This document shows, one piece after another, positions 1-11,515 of a DNA stretch of 64,000 nt. The DNA is from Podospora pseudoanserina (taxonomy: Eukaryota > Ascomycota > Sordariomycetes > Sordariales > Podosporaceae), in NCBI RefSeq assembly GCF_035222485.1, contig NW_026946671.1:1-64000 (forward strand), read 5' to 3'. The notes below the pieces were generated by a model. It saw only the letters and a program-made list of their open reading frames with translations. It had not been told where the DNA came from and searched no databases. Numbering within the stretch: the first letter of the stretch is position 1; every line of letters begins with the position of its first letter. A program made the position numbers and the translations under genes.

Positions 1-2826
1 ATCACGGCCACCCTTCGGTAGGCCTCGGCGAATCCGCCAGAAGCGAGCCGGCACAGGAAACGGCCGGGCAGGCAGCTGGGCCGCATTCCAGCTGCTCTTC
101 TCTTCTGTTCCACCGATGCTTCTATGCATGTTCGTAACTGATGGGAGCCAGAGGAGGTGATATCCAAGGAAACAAGACTGACCCAAGTTTGTTGGCGGCG
201 TAATGCTCTCAACCTTCCCACAGAGCAACGATACGATACAAGTCTCCTGCAGAACCCCACCTCCTAGGAAAAATCATGACTTCACTGTACCACCACCGTG
301 CGCACCGCTGCGGCGGAGTTGGGCGTCATTTGCTGTTGATCCGGCCTGGAACTGTTGTGCGTTCGTCGGATTTTCGGATTTGTGCTGCTGTCAGAGTTCA
401 GTGAGCTGGAGTGCTTGGTTGGAAAACGGTCAACAGCACCTCCCTTGATTCCCATGGGTTGGGGATTGTTGGATGCATGCCGTCGGGCTGGGTGTAAGAC
501 ACCATCATAGTGGGGCCTATTGTGGTTGAAGTACTGCAGTGGCTTGCTGCTGGTGCACACACCCAGCTGCCACGCGGGTTTCCGTCTTCATCACTTCCAG
601 CCTGGTGAGCTACACTCATTCACACATTCTAGCTTCTCGGAAATTCCAACTTCGACAGCTCAAAGCGCAACCAAGACCATCTTCTCTTCTACAGACAGCC
701 TCTTCTGTGATCTTGCTATCTGTCCCACCTCAGCTACCTGGCAACCCACGCTATCTTTGGTGACGGCATGTCCGTGACGAAAGGGTGGGCGCTGCCGTCT
801 CCACAGCGGGAGCTCTGCCACGTGCTAGCGATGATCACCCCTCGTTCATCGCCGTTCTTCTGTCGCTGACTTGCATTGACGTGAATCAATAGACGAAAAT
901 CATCATCTCGCAAAGTTGAAAAGAGACATTAAAGAACAACTATGCGGAGCTTACCGTTCAGGCGCAAATGTACGAGCTCATGGGCCTGTGATGGAGACAT
1001 TCTTCAGCATGTTCACAAGTCCATCAGCTGTGTTGCTGTCCTAGTATAAGTAAGAAGCCCGGACCCTTTATTCTATAGGTCGAGACTCCATCTCATTACA
1101 CACCATGACATAGCTACTGTGTACGATGCAAATCAAAGATGCCTTGGCTTGCCCGGGCACAGCAATAGAGATGCAAGGACGGGGACATCCGGAACGCCGT
1201 CATAGTCAAAGACTCAGAATCCGCCCTGCTTCCATCTCCTTGTGCCGTGTCTGGGAAGAATGGCTTTGTCTTTTCCCCGGAGACACAGAACCATCAGCAT
1301 GAGCGACGCTATCGTCAGAGTGGACGGGTTAGTACCATCTACGCAGTATGATTCCTTGAATCCTATATCCTGTGCTTCAGTTGTAGTGGTGGGTGGGTGG
1401 TGGAGGGGGGCAAAACGGTCAGATAACCGTTACCCATCCGTCGTCATGATAATAATGATAATAATAATAAACGGTGCCCCCTGGGCGCTGGAAAGGGAGG
1501 AGGTTCGAAAACAGTTGCCCAAAGCGACCCCTGCCAATCCCATTTCTGGACCTCTGTCGTCGTGCCATCGGCGCCATCACTTCAGCAGTGAACCCCACCG
1601 CAGAAGCAACAGGACCAGGGACATGGACAGGGCTGATACTTTTTATCCCCTATCCGTAATTGGCGTTGGGAGCCCGCCCACTGCTTTTCCAAGTTCCCGT
1701 TTCCCAAAAGACTGTCTCTTCCCCCCTCAGCGAAAGGTCAGGAACGGTGGTTCTTTTGCATGAGCGTTGGGAGGCTGTCTTAATAGACGCTGTTAAGACC
1801 CCATTTTTATGTTTCGCTGCCTCACCCTTTCCCCCCCCCAGAAAAGAGCGGTCCAAAATTCTGGATTCTTGTTCCTGAATCTCACTCGAGGAAACGAAAC
1901 GCCGCAGTGACTGACTTGTTCCTCCTGCTTCCTTTCCGTGGAGACCGGACCACCCCGAGACCTACAGGCTGCTGAACAACACCGGCACTGCCATCATCAC
2001 CTCCAGTCACACACACGACGTCCCATTCCCAGTCCGCGCGCAACCCGGACAGCCCGCGTACTTCCTATCCCGTTGTCCCTTCCGACACATCCTACAACTT
2101 GGACGACACACACACACACCCCCAATTGGCCTCCTCCCACTATCTCGTGCATCCAACCTGCCGTCTCGACCGAATCGTGACGTTGCGTCGGAACAATTTA
2201 CAATTCCGCCTCGCGGAGCTGCAGAGGTACTGAAGAAGAAACCCACAGGCAGGTCGCTGAAGACGCGCCAACGAAAAGGGACCACTCGAGCCACTCGAGT
2301 ACCGCCAAGGCGCTCTTATTTCGGTCCACGGGACCTTTTGAGCAGCTTCTCAGCCAGGAACCGGCCACTTTAAGGGCCCTTCTCTACCAAGCAAAACAAC
2401 CTCGACCAAAAACCCGCCGATTTGATACCTACCTACTTTTGGCGCAGCCATGCCCCGCCTGATTCTTTGGGATCTTCTACCGCATTGTTGATACAACTGT
2501 CTGAAACAACAGGGCTCCCCTTGACCAAAGATTGAACGAACGGGACGGGAGTAGCAACTTTAATAGTCTGTTACAACCACAGGCCGACAGGCAGCAGATC
2601 TCCCGGGAGAGCCAAAACGATTTAGACTTGGGCGCCGTCGACTATTTAGTCCCACAGATCCTCTCACCCGCAGGAGCCACTCGAACCATACACTGCAGCC
2701 TGCAGCTTGGACGATAGAGAGAAGAGAGCAACACACAAAACGAAAGGACGAAGAAGTTTTGGTTGAAGGAGAAGAGAAGAGAAGAGAAGAGAGCAGGATA
2801 TCAGCAGTTATATCTGCAACACACAC
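1..2826. other. Intergenic / long 5' region of the Far1-like gene
   Basis: No convincing gene is visible. Short open frames occur on both strands, but none has a recognisable domain, and several overlap one another with no favoured frame. The stretch holds a TAA/TGA-type trinucleotide tract near 1447-1470, a CA run near 2105-2120 and a GAAGA-type purine tract at about 2769-2797 directly upstream of the ATG at 2827. It probably supplies the promoter and 5' UTR of the downstream gene. Confidence 0.5.
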
Positions 2827-5800
2827 ATGTTCAGCAGATCATCTAGATCGCACGCCAAGAAGACTCAGGGTTTTGCGACGGAGCATCAGCGAAGGAATCA
2901 CGACAATTTCGAACGGGCAGGGCTCTCAGACCTAGGCTCCGACTCGGCGACGGTGCGGTCTGGTGGTGGCGGCGCTTGGAGAACAGACTTTGGCCCGTCG
3001 AACCACAACTACTACACCGGCAGCAGTAGCGCTGCGAGGTCTTACGGGGCGCCGTTGTACCCGGAGAAGAGTAGGTTCCCGTTCCCTTGTGTTTCCCTGT
3101 CTGTCGTCTTTTGGAAAATGCCCCTCGCTGGGTCTCTCGGTGGTGACCCCGTCCTGATTTGACTGCGCCGTATCATCACGGCCGCACTCTGCCAGCCAGT
3201 CAGGCCAGTAGACTCGGCACCGAGGTTGTCTGCGCCGTGTGGCTTGCCACCAAGTAGATAGATCTCCACAGCCGGTGTGAACAAGGGCTAATCCCGCCAC
3301 TCTCCAGGTTTCTCCATCGCATCAGGGACGCTTCACGCGCCATCGCACCGCTCGACGGCCTCGGTCAGCTCCAACAAGTCGCGCGAGAGCAACTCGAGAT
3401 CCATCTCGACGACACAAGGCGCCATGAATTCAGACAGGACCCGGTCGCGCAGGGAGCGCACCTTTGTGGGGAGCGAGTGCGCCGTGTGCGAGGAGCCGTT
3501 GGAACACACGCTCCGGGGCGAGAGGATATTGCAGTTCTCGTGCACCCACGTAGCCCACGAGGCGTGCTTCTACGAGTTCATCCGCGAGTTTGATTCCCAG
3601 TACTGCCCGACATGCAATGCGCCATTGCACCTGGACACCAGCCGCGGCGGAAACGTGCTGGATATAGGTAAGGACGTCGAGGAACGAATGCGATTATGGA
3701 AGCAGGTTGGTACTGACCCAACGTTTGTTTGGTGCTTTTAGAAAAAATCAGCAATATGGTGCGCGCAGTGTCAGTAAATGACACCAGATCACAGGGAACT
3801 CCGACCCCGACGACGCAGCATTGGGATGATCCGGGAAGGCCGCAGAGCCGGGGGTCGAGCGCACGACCTGGTGGTGGTGGATCGAATGGTCACCGGGATG
3901 CTCCTCGAGGAAGCCAGCGGGACAGCCGCGAGAGTCGGGAAGCGCCGCCTTCAGATCACCGCTACAACGGGCCGAGACACGCACGGAGTGATAGCGAGGC
4001 GACGGGTGTTGCCTCTTCGGGAGGATACCCAGAAACGACGCAGAGCGGACCACCGCGGCGACACGATTATGATGTTCAGGCCATGGAGACCTCGCTCGCC
4101 AGCCCCCGGACGGTCACTCGGAATCCCATCCCCGCGCCCACGGTTACGGTGCGGTCAGAGTTTCCCACCATCACGAGGTCACGACAGCAGCAGACGCTCA
4201 CCTGTCTGGTAACGGTGGAGGTGCCGGATATCAAGTGGCGGCCCGACCCAGAAGACCTGCAGGCCGCCCCTCCGCCGTTGGCGCCACCGAGAGCCGAGGA
4301 GCAGTTCCACAGGGCGCCTTCACCAGCGCAAAGTGCGCCGCGGTTCTATCCGTACGAGTCGGCAGAGGTGCTGGCCGAGATGACGGAGAGCCTGCGCAAC
4401 CGGGTAGACAACTGGCATGGTTTGGACTTCAGCCGGTAAGTGGTGTGAAGAGCATACACAGTCTCGAGGAAAAGTTGGCTAATGACAGACGGGTAGATTT
4501 GGAAAGCTTCGATTGTACGGCACACTCCGTGTGGGCAAGGACAAAGTGTCATGGCAGGAGCTCGAGTGTTTCCTGTTTGCAGAGATGCTCATCTGCGTCA
4601 AGGAGAAGAAATCTACGCAACAACCATCACAGTGGGAGGACCAGGATGCGCCACGGAAAAGCACACGCTGCACGCTCAAGGGATCGATTCTCATCAAGAA
4701 GCATCTCAACGAGGTGTCGTACAGTGGCAGCATGGACGAGAATATTCTCACCCTCAGCTTATCAGTAGCCGAGCTGCCCCAATTCCATCTTCGGTTTGAG
4801 AATCGAAACCAGCTCAAGCTGTGGCAGCAGGCCCTGTTGGACCTCAACGCTGTTGAGACGTCGCCCGTACGCAGTCCCGAATATGACCGTGGCGAGTTTT
4901 CAGAAACAGATGAGGATGACTGGCAAAGAACACCTGGCTCTGGCCGACCACAACGAGTGTCGTCCCTGGCTTCCTCATGGGGTGGCGCCAAGTCGGCCAC
5001 AACTGCGCCTACCGAGTACACCAACTTTGCGAGGAGCCCTCTTCTGCCCTCGATTCATGTGCCTGTGGATGTTGTGGTGGTGGTGCCAATTTCCGCTTCG
5101 ATGCAGGGTGTCAAGATCAACCTGGTTCGCGATGCTCTTCGGTTTATGGTACACACGCTCGGCGACCGTGACCGCATGGGCTTGGTGACCTTTGGATCAT
5201 CTGGCGGCGGCGTACCTATCGTCGGTATGACGACCAAGGCGTGGCCTGGCTGGAGTAATGTTCTGAACTCGATCAAGCCCGTTGGACAGAAGAGCCACCG
5301 TGCTGATGTTGTCGAGGGCGCCAATGTGGCCATGGATCTGCTCATGGGCCGCAAGTACAACAACCCCATCGCGACCATCATGCTGATCAGCGATGCCTCC
5401 ACCTCGGACGCCGACAGCGTCGACTTTGTGGTATCGCGCGCCGAAGCAGCCAAGATCACCATCCACTCGTTTGGTCTCGGTATGACCCACAAGCCGGACA
5501 CCATGATCGAGCTGTCCACCCGGACAAAGGCCTCGTACACCTATGTAAAAGACTGGATGATGCTCCGAGAGTGTCTCGCCGGCTGCCTCGGCGCCATGCA
5601 AACTCTTTCTCATCAAAACGTCAAGCTCAAGCTCAAGCTTCCCGAAGGCTCCCCGGCCAAGTTCCACAAGATCAGCGGCGCCCTCCAAATCACCAAGCGC
5701 GCCACGGGCCGCGATGCTGAGGCGTCTATCGGAGACCTCCGCTTCGGTGACAAACGCGATATCCTCGTCCAGCTAGTCATCATCCCCGACAACGCCTCCC

Positions 5801-6699
5801 AAGAGCAGCTTCCGCAAGACCCATGGGATAACATCGTCTCCGGTCTGGAAGCCCTCGGCGGCCCGATGGATCAGGACGAGCAACGAACCGTCTCGGTAGA
5901 GGAAGTCCCCCTCATCCAAGCCGAGCTCATCTGGGGTGACATCCTCCGTGACGGCACATCCCAACACACTCGCCCTTCGCTCCTGGCAATTACCATGCTG
6001 CCCGCCTCGAACTCGAAGAAGTCGTGGAATAACTCCCAGCCCATCCCTCCCCACCCACACATCGTCCAGCGGAGGATGGAGCTCTTGACGTCAGACATGT
6101 TAACACGGGCACTAACCCTTGTCTCCCGCGGCCAGCACGACCGCGCCCACACTTTGCTCAACGAAACCCGCTCCATCCTCAAAGGCCTCGGGAAAGGCGG
6201 GTTGCCACCCGTCCCACCGCTCCCGCCATCGGGAGGCAACAAATCTCAACCTTCCACCCCCCACCCGGACAACGCCAACCCCTCCCCCACGGCCGGCACC
6301 CCAGACAGGAAGAACACACCGTCTCCCACGTCGGGGAACCACTCCTCTGCCGGCAGCTTCCCACCGGTGCCAGGGCAGATCTCCCGTTCCAGATCGACAG
6401 ACGGACTGGGGGTGATGGGAACAGCAGCGGGGATAGACACGAACACGGTTGCGGCGCTGGATGCCGAGCTGGAGAGCAGTCTCGAGTGGATCAACCACCC
6501 GGCCGTGTTTGGGCGGGACAGCAGGAAGGCGGTGCTGCAGGCGATCGGGGTGATCAGCAGCCAGAGGGCGTTTACGTTCCGGACGCCGATTGAGAGCCTG
6601 TGGGCGGGGAGGGTGTCGGGTGTGAAGAAGCTGACGGAAAAGTCAAGGGAGTGGAGGGAGGAGGGGGGAGGGGAGGGGGGGATCATGGAGGAGGCTTAG
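2827..6699 (+). CDS. RING-H2 / PH-like / VWA protein, Far1-Ste5 architecture
   Basis: Four exons by eye: 2827-3070, 3308-3667, 3742-4435, 4497-6699, giving about 1166 residues. All junctions are GT-AG and keep frame. A RING-H2 finger lies at residues 139-184 (Cys139, Cys142, Cys160, His162, His165, Cys168, Cys181, Cys184). A PH-like domain follows at about 433-552 and a von Willebrand A domain at about 622-800. The C-terminal part is Pro/Ser-rich. In budding yeast the order RING-H2, PH, VWA is that of Ste5 and Far1, the pheromone-pathway scaffold and the polarity/cell-cycle adaptor that bind Gbeta and Cdc24. The VWA metal site is degenerate: the first position reads Pro-Ile-Ser-Ala-Ser, with Pro where DxSxS expects Asp, so it probably binds protein without a metal. 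A role as a signalling scaffold or E3 ligase is inference. Confidence 0.85.
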
Positions 6700-8819
6700 G
6701 AGGGGGTGGTGGTGTTGTGGTCTTCCCCTCCCCTGGGTTTGCTTGGGGTTTTTGAGTATGGGAGGGAGCGAGCATCTTGGCGTCGTTTTACGATTTTGGT
6801 GGAAGTTTTATTTTTATTTTTTTGAGTGCGATCTGTTCTTGTTTTACACTTGGGTTTTTTTTTCGAGAGTTGTTACACTTCGATTTTGCCTCTCACACTT
6901 TCGAATACCCCCTATTCATATACTTGCAACCTCTTTTTTTTTGGGTTTACATTACTGCTTCTGTTGGAAAACTCAGATTTGCTTTGAAAGAGCGGAGGAA
7001 GGGGTTGGGGGTGGGAGGATATATATATATATATATATTTGCTTGGATGAGATACCATTCTGCTTTTTGGTTTTTTTTTTTTGGTTTTTTTCTCTTCGAT
7101 TATTTTTTGTCTGGTGGTGCGCGGACGAGGGGAAGAGCGGAGCATAATTCTTTTTTTTTGCTGTTTTTTTTTTTTTGGACAAGACAATTTCACAGTACAT
7201 GGTTCTTTCAACCTTTCTTGTTTCCTTATGTATACGGTGGTGGGAGGTGGTATGAACCTGATATGTAGTCCATGTGCGCAGTTTCGATGGTGTGGGGTGT
7301 ATTGGGTTTGGTTTTCAGCGCGGGGGAACGGGGTGGTATGTGAGATGAAAATATATCTTTTTATGTTCGTGCTCCTGTTCATACAAGAATTGTTTGTGGA
7401 TTGTGAACCGCCGGAAGAGTGAAGCTGTCCCCGGCATGCGGAGCTTTCCGGGAAAACGTTTTCTGCACGGAACGGCCCGCTGTGAGACTAAAAGTTGCAA
7501 GAGTGGAAGCGAGAGCCACTTTGGATTCCAACGGCTTTCGGTTTGGGTAGACCGTTGTTGACAGAAACCGGTGGTGGATATGAAATGAAGAAAGAGGGAT
7601 TGTATGTCATATTGACCCAGACAATTTGGTCATCCATGAACTGTAGACAGCTGCCGGGTACACTACCTTGTAGTCACGACGCTCAGGTGTTGCCAATGTT
7701 TGTTCTGGCTCATGACCACCTAGAATAGGCCAAGGTTGGCGGGAGCCCACATTGGGCAGCAGCATGATGACATGACAGATCGGGGGATCGCATCCTTTTC
7801 TTTGGTAGTTGTTCAACTCGAGCAGCAGTTATCAGGCAAGGCCAGTGTTGGTTATACAGCGGCTCCTGCCATCGGCAAAAACGGAAACACACCCAATTCC
7901 GTTTCGTTCAGCTGGTTCAGGATGCCCTTGCAAATTGCCACGTCTATTTTTTTTATCAGATGGAAATGATAATCTCTGACCAATCAGGGTGGGCAAGAGA
8001 GCGGTTCGAGCGAAGTCGCTTGTTCCCCTCTTCCCGTTGGGCTGGCCGGTGGGGTCTAGCGTTCCCCCTGTTTGTTGGTCCCCGAAGTTCCCAGGCAGGG
8101 TCAGTGAATCCCGTTGAAAATGTAGGCATTCGTTCCGGTGCATGAGCTGTTGCGAGAAATGAGGATGGGGATTTGGAGGGGCAAGGTTGCTTTGCTGTCT
8201 GGGTGGGTGAACCGAGGATTTTCTTTTATCACTCAAACGTCTGAACCATTTTATTCTTGAAGGCTGAATGAAGGAGGGGGATCTCAGTTCAGACAGCATA
8301 CACCCATCCACCCACCCACCCACACACACCGAAACACGAACCGACACGGCGAAGGCAAACCACTTACGCTAGCCAGCCTGCTCACTGCCCCTGCTGATCG
8401 CTGAGGTAAGGTGAGGAGCTCTCACTCGTTCGACAGTGGGGAGGGGCTTCGGGTAGCTTGGGACTCACAAACTCAGACCCTTCTGAATGCGCCAAATCAG
8501 AACCTGGAATAGTTGTCTTGTCTCACCTTACCTGATCAGGCCTTTTTGCTCATCTCATTTGGGAGGCACCCACACACCTACCTCACTTTTCATCTCACAT
8601 TTGAAATCCTTCATTCATTTGGACCCTCATCAGACTTTCATCGGCACATACACACGGAAGATGAACTTTTTTGCGGTTGGGGCGAAAGGATTATTATTTT
8701 TTGTTTCATATTCTTTTCATCCCTTCCAGGCGGCTCTGTTGATGGTTGGAGGGGCATAATAACAGCTGCGGCATAAAATCGATCCAGGCACCTTGCATAC
8801 TATTTCAACAGAGGCAACC
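6700..8819. other. Intergenic: 3' UTR of the Far1-like gene and promoter of the siderophore transporter
   Basis: The first 700 bp are T- and G-rich with several T8-T11 runs and a short (TA)n tract at about 7019-7039, as expected for a transcript tail. The open frames here are low-complexity and not believed. The second half contains a GATA/CCAAT cluster (listed separately) and CCCA/CACA repeats near 8306-8330. Confidence 0.5.
7953..7984. promoter_or_regulatory. GATA plus CCAAT cluster, candidate iron-response element
   Basis: Within 32 bp lie TTATCAGAT (7953-7961, an exact reverse complement of ATCTGATAA), a second GATA core TGATAATC (7967-7974) and CCAAT (7980-7984). ATCWGATAA is the known site of SREA/SRE-type GATA repressors of fungal iron uptake, and CCAAT is bound by the CBC, which recruits HapX. 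The next gene downstream is a siderophore transporter, so control by iron is a reasonable inference. The cluster lies about 840 bp upstream of the ATG. A further TTATCAG is present near 7829-7835. Confidence 0.45.
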
Positions 8820-10829
8820 ATGGCAGACAGCCAACCGCTCCTGGGCAACAGGGCTGATGACTACGGCTCAACCACGGCTGGTGAAGATGGGATTATTGAG
8901 AGGATACCGACACCGTTAGGTGCAGAGGAGGAGGAGGAGAGGGGGGAGGATATACAAGATGGTGTACTGCGCATCGAGGCGGTTTCTCGTTTATGGACGA
9001 AAAGGGGGTTGATGATTGCTTACTTGGGGTGAGTTGCCCCCTTTACCTTGAGCTGTCGGACACAGTCAACAAACAGTACTGACAGAACGTAATAGCATAT
9101 TCTTCATGGCCTTTACCACGTCGCTTGAAGGTCAAGTGACATACTCCCTTTCCGCATTCGCCGTCAGTTCGTTCAACAAGCACTCGTTGCTGTCGACGGT
9201 TTATGTGGTCCAAGGGGTGGTTAATGGTATGTTTTGTCAATCTGGTAATCGTAACGGGAGTCGAGTGTTAACAAGGTCTTTATAGCTGTCATCAAACCCC
9301 CTATGGCCAAGATAGCCGACGTCTTTGGCCGACTAGAGGCCTTCTCCATATGCATCGTCCTGTGTGTTTTGGGATACATCCTCATGGCCGCCTCGCGAAA
9401 CGTCGAAACGTATGCCTCGGCGCAGATATTTTACGCGGCCGGCTTCACCGGATTGCAGATCCTGCAGCAGGTCTTCATCGCCGACACAAGCGATTTCCTT
9501 AACCGCGCCCTGTTTTCGAGTCTGCCGGACAGCCCGTTTCTGGTAACCGTCTGGATAGGACCAGCCATCGCCGCGCTGTTCCTCGCAAAGAGCACATGGC
9601 GCTGGGGATACGCCGTCTGGACCATCATTCTCCCGCTGGCCTTTTTGCCCCTCGGGCTGAGCCTGCTCATCAACGGCCGCAAGGCAGAGAAGCTGGGCTT
9701 GGTACCAAAACGACGCGCCATGAGCACCTCCTCCTCGGCCGACAACAAAAAGCCCTCACTTTCAACAGCAGCCAGAAACCTCTTCCAAGAACTCGACGGC
9801 ATCGGCATCCTCCTCTTCTCCCTCGGCCTCTCCCTCATCCTCATCCCCCTAACCCTCGTCTCCCGCTCCAAAACTGGCTGGCACGACCCCCACATCATCC
9901 TAATGATCCTCAGCGGCATCCTTCTTCTAGTCCTCTTCCCCCTCTGGGAATCCCACGCTCCTCACCCCCTCTTGCCGCTAGAACTCCTCAAGTCCCGCAC
10001 CTTCGTCGCCGGGTGTCTACTTGGCTTTTTTTATTTTGCCGTCTTTTACATCGCCGTCCAACCTTACCTTTACTCTTACCTCCTCGTGGCCCTCAACCTC
10101 CCTGTCACCAGCGCAGGGCCCATAACCCAAACCTTTTCCTTCGCCTCCACCATCGCCGCCATCGCCGCGAGTCTAGTCATCAAGCGCCTAGGCGGTGAAC
10201 CCCGCCCAAAACCCTGGATCGTCTTCGGCGCAACAATCTACACCCTCGCCATCCTGCTGCTGCTCCACACCCGCAAGCGCGGCGTTTCCGAACCGGTCCT
10301 CTACACAGCGCAGATGTTCCTCGGCGCCGGAGCGGGGTTGATGCACGTGGCTACTCAGCTCGTCGTCCAGGCGGCTGCGTCTTCGAGCTCCAACCTCAAG
10401 GGGAGGAACCGGCATCAGCACGTCGGGGTGGCGACCGCGGCGTTTTTGACGCTGGTGCAAGTCGGGAGCGCGGTGGGGAGCGCGGTGAGCGGGGCGATTT
10501 GGGGGAGGTTGATACCGGGGAAGCTGAGGGAGTATCTCCCTGAGGATGCGAAGGGGGAGGCGGGCAAGATTTATGGGAGCGTGAGGGAGGCGGTGTCGTA
10601 TCCGTGGGGGAGTCCGGAACGGGAGGCGATTGCGAGGAGCTATCAGGAGACTGTGGAGGTGCTGCTTTGGGTGGCGCTGGGGGTTTGTGTGCCGGTGCTG
10701 GTTATGGCTTGGGCGGTGGGGGATTTTAGGTTGAGGGGGGGGGATCCGAGGCCGGCGGGGGAGGAGGAGGGGAGAAGGGGAAGGGGGTGGTGGGGGTTGT
10801 TGCTGTGGGGTGGGAAGAGGAGGGATTAA
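8820..10829 (+). CDS. Siderophore-iron transporter (MFS, SIT/ARN family)
   Basis: Three exons (8820-9028, 9096-9226, 9286-10829) encode about 627 residues. The ATG at 8820 has a good context (aaccATGG). The N-terminus is an acidic cytosolic stretch, followed by many hydrophobic helices, consistent with the 14-helix layout of the SIT branch of the major facilitator superfamily. A typical SIT segment after the second intron reads KPPMAKIADVFGR, the loop between helices 2 and 3. These carriers import ferric siderophores by proton symport across plasma or vesicle membranes. No siderophore synthetase is nearby, so the substrate cannot be named. Codon use changes sharply, from C-ending codons (about 9600-10250) to G-ending codons (about 10420-10820). 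The 3' end faces tRNA-Ala and the converging DUF3074 gene. Confidence 0.92.
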
Positions 10830-11515
10830 AAGGGAAGAAGGTATGGTTTGGTTGTTTTTGAGAGAGGGAGGAAGCAAGCGATGATTTTCTGGTTGGATGG
10901 CTTGGTCACCAAGCGTTGAAAGTTTTGTTGTTGACACCACGGATTGTTTGAATAGTTTGGGTGTTGGATGTACTGTACTGGTTTGATTTGCTGTATACAT
11001 TAGAAATACACATGTCGCAAGACAATATCACCACCACCCTTATCCCCACCATTCGCCTATCTTTTCCTTGCTTGCTTGTGGAAAACAGTTTCAATCATAA
11101 GCTCAATATTGGCGCACAAGAACCAATCAGAACATCAAGGGCGTGTGGCTCAGTTGGTAGAGCGTTCGCTTAGCATACCCCCCACCTGTATGCGAAAGGT
11201 CCTGGGTTCGATTCCCAGCTCGTCCACAACCTTTTGCCCATGAGGGTATTATTTTCTTTTTTCTTAGGTCCCTGCCAATATTTTTTTGCAGCTTCAAGTT
11301 ATGAGAGAGTGATTTTAGGTTCACAAGCAATAGTAGAGCATTAAACCTGCACACCTTCCAGAGGCGCATTATTCCAACTGATTTTAAAATATCAAAAAGA
11401 CATCGCGATGTGAATACATACATCTATCACACTCCCCCCCCCTCCCTTCTTCACCATTATATACAACCCAGCCCAACGCCCACACTCTCCCGTATCACAC
11501 AACCCCTTCTCCTTA
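10830..11515. other. Intergenic between converging genes, contains tRNA-Ala
   Basis: Apart from the tRNA gene at 11139-11226 nothing is recognised. A CCAATCAG lies at about 11130, just upstream of the tRNA. The remainder is probably the 3' UTRs of the converging neighbours. Confidence 0.5.
11139..11226 (+). tRNA. tRNA-Ala(AGC) with a 15-nt intron
   Basis: The 88 nt fold as a tRNA. The acceptor stem starts GGGCGTG and ends CTCGTCC with discriminator A, and has one U-U mismatch at pair 6-67. The D-arm contains GGCTCAGTTGGTAGAGC and the T-loop TTCGATT. The anticodon stem TTCGC/GCGAA carries AGC at 11172-11174. A 15-nt intron (TACCCCCCACCTGTA, 11176-11190) lies one base 3' of the anticodon, the canonical place for nuclear tRNA introns. 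Removing it leaves 73 nt. T-runs that could end Pol III transcription follow within 10-30 bp. The exons are identical to those of the gene at 47001-47126. Confidence 0.95.

Noticed and set aside
1242-1763. 173-codon open frame upstream of the Far1-like gene
   Set aside because: Runs through a trinucleotide repeat and has no homologous features; composition does not favour this frame.
6743-7422. Several Phe-rich open frames after the Far1-like gene
   Set aside because: Products of T-runs in a 3' UTR; no start context and no domain.
8820-10829. Siderophore biosynthesis cluster
   Set aside because: No NRPS, SidA-type oxygenase or acyltransferase is next to the transporter; neighbours are a tRNA and a DUF3074 gene.
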